Shown piece after piece: positions 53,679 through 62,099 of a stretch of DNA of 64,000 nt. The stretch's first letter is position 1; every line of letters begins with the position of its first letter. The position numbers were made by a program, and so were the translations under genes. The DNA comes from Arthrobacter sp. B1I2 (GTDB lineage Bacteria; Actinomycetota; Actinomycetes; Actinomycetales; Micrococcaceae): positions 620,001-684,000 of the forward strand of contig NZ_JAUSYC010000001.1 in assembly GCF_030816485.1 (NCBI RefSeq), written 5' to 3'. A model generated the notes under the pieces. It was not told the origin of the DNA and did no database searches. It worked only from the letters and a program-made list of their open reading frames with translations.

Positions 53679-54677
53679 TTAGGCCTGCTTGTCCTCGAGC
53701 GGACGCCGGGCGAGCCAGGCAGCGACGATGGCACCGGAGATGTTGTGCCACAGGGAAAAGACGGCGGACGGCAGCGCGGCCAGCGGGCTGAAGTGGGCGG
53801 TGGCCAGCGTCGCGGCCAGGCCGGAGTTCTGCATGCCCACTTCGAAGGCGAGGGCGCGGCGCGCCTTGTCGTCCAGGCGGCCGAGCTTGCCGGCGAGGTA
53901 CCCCAGGCCCAGGCCGAAGCCGTTGTGCAGCACCACGGCGAGGAACACAATGGCACCGGCCCCGATGATCTTGCCGGCGCTGCCTGCCACCACGATGGCC
54001 ACAATCAGGGAGATCACGACGGCGGACGCCCACGGCAGTGCGGGCAGCACCTTCGCGACGAGCTTCTTGAGGAAGAGCCGGGCAGCGAGGCCGGCCACCA
54101 CCGGCAGCAGCACGGTCTTGACGATGTCCAGGACCATGCCGGCAGCATCGATCTGGAGGTAAGAACCGGCCAGGAACAGGACCAGCAACGGGGTGACGAT
54201 CGGGGCGATCAGGGTGGATACGGATGCCACCGCCACCGATAGGGCAACATCGCCCTTGGCCAGGAAAGCCATCACGTTGGAGGCGGTCCCGGAGGGCGCG
54301 CAGCCCACCAGGATGACGCCGACGGCCAGCTCAGGCTCGAGGTTGAGGGCGCCCGCGATCAGCCAGCCCGCGCCGGGCATGATGATGTAGTGGGCAACGA
54401 TTCCCAGTGCCACCGCCCAGGGCCGCTTGGCCACCGCCGCGAAGTCCGGCGGGGTCAGGGTCAGGCCCATGCAGAACATGATGACGCCCAGCAGGTAGGG
54501 CACGCTGGGCGCAAGGGGTTTGAAGACTCCGGGGAGCAGGAAGCCGATGACGCCTGCGGCCACCACCAAAAGGGGGAACACCGTCACGGCGACGCGGGCG
54601 ATCCTGCTCTCCGCTTCCAGTGCGGGGTTGACGGGCGTCCCGTCCGGGGAATTGTGGGGTTTAGTTGCCTCAAGCAT
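53679..54677 (-). CDS. Bile acid:sodium symporter (BASS/SBF) family transporter
   Basis: 332 residues with nine to ten membrane helices. Family marks are LLGVIMFCMGLTLTPPDF and the discontinuous helix motif VGCAPSGTASNVMAFLAKGDVALS, then FEVGMQNSGLAATLA. Members cotransport organic anions such as pantoate, pyruvate or sulfonates with Na+. ATG 54677 begins a leader of 23 polar residues; the ribosome binding site is weak. It is followed by the molybdopterin gene on the same strand, 96 bp apart, so a shared substrate is conceivable. Confidence 0.9.
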   Translation of the reverse strand: MLEATKPHNSPDGTPVNPALEAESRIARVAVTVFPLLVVAAGVIGFLLPGVFKPLAPSVPYLLGVIMFCMGLTLTPPDFAAVAKRPWAVALGIVAHYIIMPGAGWLIAGALNLEPELAVGVILVGCAPSGTASNVMAFLAKGDVALSVAVASVSTLIAPIVTPLLVLFLAGSYLQIDAAGMVLDIVKTVLLPVVAGLAARLFLKKLVAKVLPALPWASAVVISLIVAIVVAGSAGKIIGAGAIVFLAVVLHNGFGLGLGYLAGKLGRLDDKARRALAFEVGMQNSGLAATLATAHFSPLAALPSAVFSLWHNISGAIVAAWLARRPLEDKQA

Positions 54678-54767
54678 CCAACTATGCTGGCACTGGCTGG
54701 TATGGTTCCGCCAATTGATGACCGTGAACGGTAACAACGGCGGAACCACACTGGCCCGTTGGAGTTA

Positions 54768-55125
54768 TCAATGGAGCTGCTTGCCGAGCTCCATCTTCCG
54801 GATCTTGCCGCTGGCCGTGCGCGGCATATCCGCCACCACCACCAGCGACTTGGGGGATCTTGTAGCGGGCAAGCCGGCCGTCGAGGAAGCTGCGCAGCTG
54901 CTCCTCCGTCAGGGATTCGCCTTCCCGGAGGGTCACGATCGCCTGGGGAACCTCGCCCCAGTTGTCGTCGCTGACGCCGATGACCGCCACGCTGCTGACG
55001 GCACCGTGCTCCGCGATAACGGCTTCCACCTCGGCCGGGTAGATGTTTTCCCCGCCGGAGATGATCATGTCCTTGAGCCGGTCCGAAACGAACAGGAAGC
55101 CTTCCTGGTCCCGGTAGCCCATGTC
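54768..55125 (-). pseudogene. Acyl-CoA synthetase (AMP-forming), C-terminal remnant
   Basis: Only the last 120 or so residues of an ANL enzyme remain: DMGYRDQEGFLFVSDRLKDMIISGGENIYPAEVEAVI then YKIP. The frame then breaks at a run of five C (54852-54856) and resumes as SLVVVADMPRTASGKIRKMELGKQLH, which contains the A10 catalytic lysine. Everything 5' of the GD-MGY motif (about 400 residues) is missing, and the sequence switches directly into a MarR-like gene on the other strand. Two independent lesions make it a clear pseudogene. Confidence 0.85.
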
Positions 55126-55133
55126 GCGCCGCC

Positions 55134-55553
55134 AGAATCGGCAGTGATGTCGGCCTGCTGCTGGCCAAGCTGCATGCCGCGGGTTCGATCCTAAACAACA
55201 AGGCGCTGGCGGACTTCGGCCTGCGCGAGCGCTCCTTCTCCGTCCTGACGCTGGCATGCAGCGGGCTGGAGCCGACGCAGCGGGAACTGGCGGATTTCCT
55301 CAGCCTGGACCCCAGCCAGGTCGTGACGCTGGTGGATGACCTGGAGCGGCGCGGACTGGTGGAGCGGGCGCAGGGGAAACAGGACCGGCGCGCCAAGATC
55401 ATCGTTTCCACCGCCGAGGGACGGAAGATGCACACCAAGGCACGCGCGGCCATGGACGAGGCGGAGCTAAAGCAACTGGCCGGACTTTCCGTCGAGGAGT
55501 CGCACGAGTTGAAGCGGCTGCTCCGCAAAGCGCTGTGGGGCGCGGCGGAGTAG
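55134..55553 (+). pseudogene. MarR-family regulator lacking its start
   Basis: The frame reads RIGSDVGLLLAKLHAAGSILNNKALADFGLRERSFSVLTLAC, then the winged helix QRELADFLSLDPSQVVTLVDDLERRGLVER and a normal C-terminus, a nearly complete MarR protein. No ATG, GTG or TTG exists in frame before GTG 55323, deep in the DNA-binding helix. The missing first residues coincide with the junction to the acyl-CoA synthetase remnant at about 55126-55133. It was probably the divergent regulator of that gene before a deletion removed both 5' ends. A short product from GTG 55323 (76 residues) would be non-functional. Confidence 0.75.
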
Positions 55554-55744
55554 CCGCACGAACCCGCAAAATTGCCGCAGGGCAGCGGATTTCCGTTATT
55601 TATCTATTGTGGTCCTGCCTGGAAAAGCGCTGTCAGGACAACGATTCAGCGCTAATCTGTGACTAATGCCCGTGCCCTGATTGTTCAGGGGCGAGACACG
55701 GCAGATGCCGCGCGCAAAAGCGCTTTCTTGGGGGCTTCAAAATC

Positions 55745-56581
55745 ATGACTTCAAACCGATTCGGCCTTTATGGCGCCGTGACTGTCGCAGGCGTCGCCAT
55801 CAGCCTTGTCCTTTCGGCCTGCGGGCCTCAGCCAGCAGAGAATGCGGCCGCGGAAAAAACGGCTCCCGCATCATGGGCCACCACATCATCGCCGCCGGTT
55901 GCTCTTGGTACACCGAGCGCTGAAGCTGCTCCGTCATCAGCTGCGCCCTCCGCTGAGGCTCCTGTCCAGCCCGCTTCCCCGTCCGCGCCCGCGGAGCCTG
56001 CACCTGCAGTTCCGGCCCAGCCTGCAGCGCCGGTCCAGCCAGCACTGGCCTCGTTCACCTTCCCTGATGGGCACATGTCCTTCTCCTACCCGGCTTCGTG
56101 GTCCGTGAGGACGCAGCGGGGCCCGGGCCGGGAGGGGCCCGGGTTCCAGCCCGTTGAAGCGATTGTCTCGGACGGAACCGGCGCTGACCTGTTCAGGATT
56201 GCGAGCGGCGCGGACGGGATCGGCTGCACGGCGGGACCTGTCAGCCGTACCGTGCTCGATGAGGCAGCCGTCCCAGGCATGACGGAGGTTGATGGCAGCA
56301 CGCCGCTGTTCGGATTCATCGTGGAACGCATCGGCAGTCAAGACCAGTACGCCATGGCGGTCATGAACCGCCGCAATCTTCAGGAGGGTGACGTCGGGTC
56401 GCACTGCACGTTGCTCGTGATGGGAAACGGCGGGTCAGTGAACCAGGTCATATTTGTCGACCAGCCCGCCACCCTGGCCACCCGCTCGGCGTTCAACAGC
56501 CGCCAGGGGGCGAAAGAATGGATGGTCACGGAGCAGTACGCACAGCTCAAGGCCCTGATACTAAGCCTCAAATACTCCTAG
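55745..56581 (+). CDS. Hypothetical secreted lipoprotein
   Basis: 278 residues. Signal with lipobox LVLSAC at about residues 21-26. A low-complexity linker of about 75 residues rich in Ala, Pro, Ser and Glu follows, then a folded domain (about 105-278) starting FTFPDGHMSFSYPASWSV, the pattern of PsbP-like or DUF-type domains in actinobacterial lipoproteins. Two cysteines (IGCTAG and SHCTLL) could form a disulfide. No enzyme motif is visible. Function unknown; it lies alone between the decayed regions. Confidence 0.8.
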   Translation: MTSNRFGLYGAVTVAGVAISLVLSACGPQPAENAAAEKTAPASWATTSSPPVALGTPSAEAAPSSAAPSAEAPVQPASPSAPAEPAPAVPAQPAAPVQPALASFTFPDGHMSFSYPASWSVRTQRGPGREGPGFQPVEAIVSDGTGADLFRIASGADGIGCTAGPVSRTVLDEAAVPGMTEVDGSTPLFGFIVERIGSQDQYAMAVMNRRNLQEGDVGSHCTLLVMGNGGSVNQVIFVDQPATLATRSAFNSRQGAKEWMVTEQYAQLKALILSLKYS

Positions 56582-56662
56582 GGGCATCGGGGAATAGGCC
56601 GCGGCGGCCCGGACCGGCGCGGGCCCGGTCCAGTGCTCCTTCCCCATGTGCCGCAGGCGGCC

Positions 56663-56872
56663 ATGAAGCTGTCACCTCGTACCGGGTGGATGCCGGTCCA
56701 GCTGTTCATGGACGAGGGTGCGGTGTCCGCCGTCGTGCAAGTCAGGTGGCCCGACGGGGAATGGTCCAGGGTGGACTATGTACCCACGGCCTCCTCGGTG
56801 GAATGCTGTGTTGATGGATATCCAAGCGTGGTGGCCTTTGCTCGACGCCGAAACCCGCGACTGGCTCATTGA
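56663..56872 (+). CDS. Possible small hypothetical protein, low confidence
   Basis: Up to 69 residues. The first part, with VRWPDGEWSRVDYVPTASSVE, has coding-like GC-rich third positions; the last 20 residues (ARRRNPRLAH) do not and overlap the start of the better-supported gene at 56814. It may be a real short gene whose end is altered by a frameshift, or a non-coding frame. Confidence 0.25.
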   Translation: MKLSPRTGWMPVQLFMDEGAVSAVVQVRWPDGEWSRVDYVPTASSVECCVDGYPSVVAFARRRNPRLAH

Positions 56873-57047
56873 ACACAACGGCGAGCCACTGCCGCCGAAA
56901 GTAGTCGCCGGCATCATGGCGGCTGCGGGCGGCACCACCGATTCCAGGTGGTGGGCCAGCGAATCAGCAGACGGCCCCGAGCTTTCCGACGATGCTGTGG
57001 ACTGGATCGAGGGTGTCACGAACGACGAGGATCCGACTGCCAGCTGA
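56814..57047 (+). CDS. Small hypothetical protein (MDIQAWW type)
   Basis: 77 residues starting MDIQAWWPLLDAETRDWLIEHNGEPLPPKVVAGI and ending ELSDDAVDWIEGVTNDED. I recognise this pattern (DxQxWW, RDWLI-NNG, LSDxAVDWIE) from short uncharacterised Micrococcaceae proteins. It is acidic, without membrane segment. An open frame extends upstream to 56718 but the similarity begins at ATG 56814. No clear ribosome binding site. Confidence 0.65.
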   Translation: MDIQAWWPLLDAETRDWLIEHNGEPLPPKVVAGIMAAAGGTTDSRWWASESADGPELSDDAVDWIEGVTNDEDPTAS

Positions 57048-57164
57048 ATTACTTTCGAAGCGTCCCGCAGAAGGATCCTCCATCGGGCGCCCCAAGATCT
57101 ATCCGGCTGCTTCTTTAACTGGAGGGTGCCTCGCCCGTCTTTGGGCGGCTGGCTCCGAGCACAG

Positions 57165-57623
57165 TCACTCTCCGAGGAGTCTGTGTTCGTGAGCGAACGC
57201 GATTAACTGCAGCCTGGTACGCAAAGTCAGTTTGTCGAGGACGCTACGCAAATGTGTTTTCACTGTGGCATCGGAAACGAACAAGGCTTCGGCCATGTCC
57301 CTGTTGCTGAGGCCTTTGGCGGCCAGGAGAAACACGTCCCGTTCACGGACCGAGAGGACGTCCAGGACCGAGAGGTCCGGTCCCCTGCTCGGACCGCGGC
57401 TGGCGGCGTGCTCGAACAGTGAGTGTACCGATCCCGGCGCTATGACCGAGTAGCCGGAATGAACGGTTCTTATTGCTGCAAGCAGGAATTCCGGTTCCGC
57501 GCTCTTCAGCAGGTATCCGCTGGCGCCGGCCTGGACAACGTCCAATACGGCGTGGTCGCGGTTGAAGGTAGTTAGTGCAATTACTCGGGGCCTGTCAGAG
57601 TGGCAAGCATCCGCATCGTTCAT
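57165..57623 (-). CDS. LuxR-type response regulator, N-terminally truncated
   Basis: 152 residues. It begins in the middle of the receiver domain (RVIALTTFNRDHAVLDVVQAGASGYLLKSAEPEFLLAAIRTV) and has a complete LuxR helix-turn-helix (LSVRERDVFLLAAKGLSNRDMAEALFVSDATVKTHLRSVLDKL). The first 55-60 residues, including the phospho-acceptor Asp, are absent, and the sequence upstream of about 57620 is unrelated. The available ATG at 57623 has GGGGAG only 2 bases away. It is best read as a gene beheaded by rearrangement; a phosphorylation-independent product is possible. No sensor kinase is adjacent. Confidence 0.7.
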   Translation of the reverse strand: MNDADACHSDRPRVIALTTFNRDHAVLDVVQAGASGYLLKSAEPEFLLAAIRTVHSGYSVIAPGSVHSLFEHAASRGPSRGPDLSVLDVLSVRERDVFLLAAKGLSNRDMAEALFVSDATVKTHLRSVLDKLTLRTRLQLIAFAHEHRLLGE

Positions 57624-57670
57624 ATCTCCCCATGGGAGTCAACGTCTGTTAGGTAGGGGATAAATGCCGT

Positions 57671-57796
57671 GACACGGAACTCGCCCGCGCCTGGTTCGCC
57701 CGCAACCCGAAACGCCTCACCCGCATGAGCGCCGGCGGCGGAGTCATGATGATCGGCCTCGGCGGAGGCCTCGCCCTCACCGGCAACAAAACCTAA
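57671..57796 (+). pseudogene. LysE/RhtB-family exporter, C-terminal fragment
   Basis: The frame reads DTELARAWFARNPKRLTRMS then AGGGVMMIGLGGGLALTGNKT and stop, the typical last helix and end of LysE-type amino acid exporters. No start codon or remaining helices lie upstream; an in-frame TAG is found just before. The rest of the gene was lost, probably in the event that truncated the response regulator. Confidence 0.7.
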
Positions 57797-57883
57797 GCAG
57801 GTCGATAAGCTCGCCCGCCCGCACCGCCTCGATAAACAAAAGGACTTTCAAGACATCTTTCTGCTATTCAGAAAACAGGGCGC

Positions 57884-57914
57884 TACCAGTCGTGGCCTGT
57901 CTTACCAGTCGTGG
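57884..57914. repeat. 12-base direct repeat at the ManD gene end
   Basis: TACCAGTCGTGG occurs at 57884-57895 and at 57903-57914. The second copy encodes the last residues and stop of the ManD-type gene (minus strand); the first is an extra copy just outside it. Confidence 0.6.
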
Positions 57915-59131
57915 ACGGTGCCGTCGACCAGGCGGTTGTAGGGCAGGTAGGCCTGCTGGTACGGGTAGGCTGCGGCGGCTTCTTCGTTGAATTCGACGCC
58001 GATGCCCGGCGTCTCGCCCGGGTGCAGGTAGCCGTCGGTGAACGTCATGGACTGCTCGAAGACCTCGTTCGTCTTGACCGAGTGCTGCATGTATTCCTGG
58101 ATCCCGTAGTTATGGATCGCCAGGCCCACATGCAACTGCGCCGCGAAGCCCACCGGGGAAATATCCGTGGGCCCGTGGAAACCGGACTTGATCTGGTACT
58201 GCGCGGCGAAGTCCATCACCTTCTTCAACGGGGAAATCCCGCCGAAATGCGTGGACGCGGCCCGCACATAGTCGATCAACTGTTGCTTGATCAGCGTCTG
58301 GAAGTCATACACGGTGTTGAAGATCTCCCCGATCGCCAACGGGGTGGTGGTGTGCTGGCGCACCAGGCGCAGGCCCTCCTGGTTCTCCGCCGGCGTGCAG
58401 TCCTCCAGCCAGAACAAGTCATACGGCTCCAGCGCCTTGCCCAGCTTCGCAGCCTGGATCGGCGTCATCCGGTGGTGCCCGTCATGCAGCAACGGGATCT
58501 CCGGGCCGAACTCGTTCCGCACCGCCTCAAACACCGTGGGCAGGTGCCGCAGGTACGCCCGGGTGTCCCAGTCCTCCTCCAGCGGGAACGCCCCACGCCC
58601 GGCGGGTTCGTAGTCATACCGCTCCCCCGAGGCCTGCGCCTGCGCCGCCACCCCGTACACGGCCTTGATCCCGGGAACGGCCGTCTGGATCCGGATCGAT
58701 TTGTACCCCAGCTCCAGGTGCTCCCGGACCGAATCAAACAGCGACTCAAGATCAGCACCCGACGCATGCCCGTACGCGCGCAACCCGTTCCGCGACGCCC
58801 CACCGAGCAGCTGGTACACCGGCATCCCGGCCATCTTGCCCTTGATATCCCACAACGCCATATCCACCGCAGCAATCGCGGCCATCGTCACCGGCCCCCG
58901 CCGCCAATACGCGCTCCGGTACAGGAACTGCCACGTATCCTCAATCCGGTGCGCATCCTTACCGACCAGCAACTGCGCCACATGCTCCCTCAAATACGCC
59001 GCAACAGCCAACTCACGGCCATTCAACGTGGCATCACCAATACCGGTCACACCATCCTCGGTAGTGATCCGGAGCGTCACAAAATTCCGCGAGGGACTGG
59101 TAACGAACACATCGGCGGCAATGATTCTCAT
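57902..59131 (-). CDS. manD: D-mannonate dehydratase (ManD/RspA, enolase superfamily)
   Basis: 409 residues. The start [22 protein letters not shown] and [29 protein letters not shown] are characteristic of ManD. Metal ligands are the Asp in [11 protein letters not shown], Glu in [12 protein letters not shown] and Glu in AIGEIFN; the later [10 protein letters not shown] and [10 protein letters not shown] complete the barrel. It dehydrates D-mannonate (and in low-efficiency members D-gluconate) to 2-keto-3-deoxygluconate. It is the last gene of the sugar-acid operon, 62 bp after the KDG kinase, with no terminator visible after it. Confidence 0.9.
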   Translation of the reverse strand: MRIIAADVFVTSPSRNFVTLRITTEDGVTGIGDATLNGRELAVAAYLREHVAQLLVGKDAHRIEDTWQFLYRSAYWRRGPVTMAAIAAVDMALWDIKGKMAGMPVYQLLGGASRNGLRAYGHASGADLESLFDSVREHLELGYKSIRIQTAVPGIKAVYGVAAQAQASGERYDYEPAGRGAFPLEEDWDTRAYLRHLPTVFEAVRNEFGPEIPLLHDGHHRMTPIQAAKLGKALEPYDLFWLEDCTPAENQEGLRLVRQHTTTPLAIGEIFNTVYDFQTLIKQQLIDYVRAASTHFGGISPLKKVMDFAAQYQIKSGFHGPTDISPVGFAAQLHVGLAIHNYGIQEYMQHSVKTNEVFEQSMTFTDGYLHPGETPGIGVEFNEEAAAAYPYQQAYLPYNRLVDGTVHDW

Positions 59132-59193
59132 GGCTGGCTTTCGGGTCGGGGACGGCAGGAAGTGCGGAAAGTGTGGGGTTTGACGGGCAAGGG

Positions 59194-60255
59194 TCAGCGT
59201 TGGGTGCTGCCTCTGGCGGCGTCGAGCAGGGCAAGCTCGTCGCGGCGGGGCAGCCCTTCCCAGTCGCCACGGGTACTGACGGCGAAAGCGCCGGCCAGGA
59301 TGCCGCGCTTCAGGCGGCCGGCAACGTCACCGCCGTCGAGCAGCGCCGAAAGGTAGCCGGCGGTAAACGCATCCCCCGCCCCCACGGTGTCCACGCTGGT
59401 CACGGGGACGGCCGGCGCTTCAAGGCGGCCTTCCGCTGTGTAGACTGCTGCGCCCGCAGCACCGCGCTTCACCACCACTTCGCTGACTCCGGCGCCCAGC
59501 AATGCCCTGGCGGCGCACGCCTCAGCATCGTCAGCGGCCTCTCCGCGGGCAGGCTCGCCGGCGGCAGCGGCTGCTTGCCCTGCCGCCCCGTTCCGTTCCT
59601 GCGGCGGGGCGATCAGGTCCAGTTCGTCGTCGGACGCGATGACAATGGCGGCATGCCGGGCCAAGGGGCCCAGGAGGGCCCTCGCCTCGTCCCGGGACCA
59701 AAGCTTGCTCCGGTAGTTGACGTCGAGGGAGACCAGCAGCCCTTCGGACGCAGCCCGTTCCGCAGCGTATTCCACGGCATCCCGGGCCTCCACGCTGAGC
59801 GCCGCGGTGATGCCGGTCAGGTGCAGGATCCGGGCGCCGCCATCCAGCGCGGCGGCAACGTGGCCGCGGGAGATGGTGGACCCGGCAGACCCGGCGCGGT
59901 AGTAGAAGGCCCTGCTGAGATCGGCGGTGCGCTGTTCCAGGAACATCACCCCGGTGCTCCGTTCCGGATGCACGCTGTGGTGCAGTTGGACACCCTCGCC
60001 CCGCAGTTGTTTGAGGATGAACTCACCGTGCGGATCCGCGCCCACCACCCCGGCCCAGGCCGACGTGTGGCCAAGCCGTGCGACGCCGATGGCAACATTC
60101 GATTCCGCCCCCGCCACCTGCATGTTCAGGGTTCCGCCTGACGCCAGGGGGCCGGTGGAACGGAGCGAGACCATGGACTCGCCGAAGGTCAGCAGGTCCA
60201 CCTGGTGTTCGGCGGGGTTGCGTCCCGCGGAGCCGGGCACGGCAGCAGCCGTCAT
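59194..60255 (-). CDS. kdgK: 2-keto-3-deoxygluconate kinase (PfkB family)
   Basis: 353 residues. [16 protein letters not shown] at the start, [14 protein letters not shown] for substrate binding, and [18 protein letters not shown] with the catalytic Asp. A low-complexity Ala/Gly/Glu insertion (about 225-250) makes it somewhat longer than usual. It makes KDPG, or the galactonate analogue KDPGal, from the dehydratase products with ATP. Its start overlaps the aldolase stop by 4 bases. Confidence 0.9.
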   Translation of the reverse strand: MTAAAVPGSAGRNPAEHQVDLLTFGESMVSLRSTGPLASGGTLNMQVAGAESNVAIGVARLGHTSAWAGVVGADPHGEFILKQLRGEGVQLHHSVHPERSTGVMFLEQRTADLSRAFYYRAGSAGSTISRGHVAAALDGGARILHLTGITAALSVEARDAVEYAAERAASEGLLVSLDVNYRSKLWSRDEARALLGPLARHAAIVIASDDELDLIAPPQERNGAAGQAAAAAGEPARGEAADDAEACAARALLGAGVSEVVVKRGAAGAAVYTAEGRLEAPAVPVTSVDTVGAGDAFTAGYLSALLDGGDVAGRLKRGILAGAFAVSTRGDWEGLPRRDELALLDAARGSTQR

Positions 60256-60935
60256 ATCTGCGTCCCGGTTCCGGCACGGGCTGCGAACCCGGCGGCGAGG
60301 CCCAGGAAACTGCGGGCGCGCTCACGCATTCCGGAAAGGTCGCCGCCGGAGGCTGCCTTCCCGAACAATGGCCCGCCCAGGCCAACGGCGATGGCGCCGG
60401 CTTCCCAATATCCCGTGGCTTCGCTGAGCCCCACGCCGCCAACGGCGATGAAGGGGATGTCCGGGAAGGGATCCCGGACGGCTTTGAGGTAGCCGGGGCC
60501 GCCGATCGATGCCGGGAAGAGTTTGATGGCGGTGGCGCCGCGTTCCATCGCTTCATAGGCCTCGCTGGGGGTCAGCGCACCGGCCAGGACCGGGATTCCG
60601 GCCTTTGCTGCTTCACTGATCGAGGGGGCCAGGGAGGGAGTGACGATGAACTGGCCGCCGGCAGCGGTGACCTGTTCGACGTCGGCCGGAGTCATCACGG
60701 TGCCTGCTCCAACCAGGCAGCCGTCAGGGGCAGCCGCGCGGACCTCGCGGATTGCCTCCAGCGCGTTGGGCGTGGTGAGGGCGATCTCCACGTACTGGAA
60801 GCCTTCCTCCATCGCGGCCAGCGCGGCCTTGGCGGCAGCACCGCCGTCGTTCCCGCGCACGATGCCGACAAGGCGCGCCTGCCGGATACCCTCGAGCAGG
60901 CTGGCGGCAGTAACGGCTGGGTTTTGGATAGTCAT
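60252..60935 (-). CDS. 2-dehydro-3-deoxy-6-phosphogluconate/galactonate aldolase
   Basis: 227 residues from ATG 60935. ARLVGIVRGND contains the catalytic-site Arg region, YVEIALTTPNALEAIREV follows, GAGTVMTPADVEQV is typical, and the Schiff-base lysine is in AIKLFPAS. It splits KDPG or KDPGal to pyruvate and glyceraldehyde 3-phosphate. The upstream open frame to 60977 overlaps the dehydratase stop and is not conserved. Six bases separate it from the DgoD-type gene. Confidence 0.92.
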   Translation of the reverse strand: MTIQNPAVTAASLLEGIRQARLVGIVRGNDGGAAAKAALAAMEEGFQYVEIALTTPNALEAIREVRAAAPDGCLVGAGTVMTPADVEQVTAAGGQFIVTPSLAPSISEAAKAGIPVLAGALTPSEAYEAMERGATAIKLFPASIGGPGYLKAVRDPFPDIPFIAVGGVGLSEATGYWEAGAIAVGLGGPLFGKAASGGDLSGMRERARSFLGLAAGFAARAGTGTQI

Positions 60936-60940
60936 AGGGT

Positions 60941-62089
60941 TCACCATTCTGCGAAGGATCCGTCGGGGTGGCGCCATACCGGGCCGCGCCAGGCGTGACC
61001 GCGCTTGTCCGCGGCACGGACCACGGCCTCGTCGATTTCGATGCCCAGTCCGGGCCCCGTGAGCCGCTCGATGTGGCCATCCACGAACTTGAAAGGCGTC
61101 TTGTCCACCACGTAGTCAAGGACTTCTGCGCCCTGGTTGTAATGGATGCCGATGCTCTGTTCCTGGATGAGGAAGTTGGGGGTGGCAAATCCCACCTGGA
61201 GGCAGGCGGCGAGCGCCAGGGGCCCCAGCGGGCAGTGCGGCGCCAGCTGGACTTCGTAGACCTCCGCCAGCGAGGCAATCTTCCGGACCTCGGTGATGCC
61301 GCCGGCGTGCGAGAGGTCCGGCTGCGCCACCGCTATCCCTGCCTGCAGCGCGGGCAGGAACTCCTGCCGGTTGTAGAGCCGCTCCCCCGTGGACACCGGT
61401 GTGGTGGTGCATGAGGTGAATTCCCGGAGCAGGTGGGTGTTTTCGGGCACCACGGGTTCCTCAAGGAAGAAGGGCCGGAACGGTTCCAGCAACGGGGCCA
61501 CGCGCCTGGCGTTGGCCAGGGTAAAGCGGCCGTGGAAGTCGACGGCCACGTCCCGGTGGTCGCCCAGGACCTGCCGGGCCGCGGCAACACGGCGGATGAC
61601 GCCGTCGATCTCTGCCACCGAAGCCACCGGGCTCATCCGTCCGCTGGCGTTCATTTTGACGGCGGTGAGGCCCACCTCCAGCTGGGCGCTGATTTGGTCC
61701 GCCACCTCGTTCGGCTCATCGCCGCCCACCCAGCCGTACATGCGGATCCGGTCCCGGACGTGGCCGCCCAGGAGCTGGTGCACGGGGGTGTTGAAGTGCT
61801 TGCCGGCGATGTCCCAGAGTGCCTGGTCCAGGCCGGAGACGGCGCTGGCCAGGATGGGCCCGCCACGGTAGAAGGAGCCCTTGGTCATCACCTGCCAGTG
61901 GTCTTCGATCCGGAGGGCGTCCCTGCCGATGAGCAGTTCGGAAAGTTGCCCGACGGCGGCGCGCACCGTTTCGCTGCGGCCTTCGCAGGTCGCCTCGCCC
62001 CATCCCACGATTCCGCTGTCCGTCTCGATCCGGACGAAGAGCCAGCGGGGTGGAACGAGGAATGTTTCGATCCGGCTGATGACAGTCAC
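60941..62089 (-). CDS. dgoD: Galactonate dehydratase (DgoD-type, enolase superfamily)
   Basis: 382 residues, the length of E. coli DgoD. WLFVRIETDSGIVGWGEATCEGR and FYRGGPILASAVSGLDQALWDIAGK are family-typical. Metal ligands: Asp in AVDFHGRF, Glu in FLEEPVVPEN, Glu in STGERLYNR; the catalytic His lies in APHCPLGPLALAACLQV. It dehydrates D-galactonate to 2-keto-3-deoxygalactonate. It starts 11 bp after the permease gene stop, within the operon. Gluconate or arabinonate specificity is possible. Confidence 0.9.
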   Translation of the reverse strand: MTVISRIETFLVPPRWLFVRIETDSGIVGWGEATCEGRSETVRAAVGQLSELLIGRDALRIEDHWQVMTKGSFYRGGPILASAVSGLDQALWDIAGKHFNTPVHQLLGGHVRDRIRMYGWVGGDEPNEVADQISAQLEVGLTAVKMNASGRMSPVASVAEIDGVIRRVAAARQVLGDHRDVAVDFHGRFTLANARRVAPLLEPFRPFFLEEPVVPENTHLLREFTSCTTTPVSTGERLYNRQEFLPALQAGIAVAQPDLSHAGGITEVRKIASLAEVYEVQLAPHCPLGPLALAACLQVGFATPNFLIQEQSIGIHYNQGAEVLDYVVDKTPFKFVDGHIERLTGPGLGIEIDEAVVRAADKRGHAWRGPVWRHPDGSFAEW

Positions 62090-62099
62090 GCGGCGGTTC

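Noticed and set aside
55323..55553. Short MarR-type gene starting at GTG 55323
   Set aside because: It starts inside the recognition helix region; the frame upstream carries clear MarR homology, so it is the tail of a broken gene.
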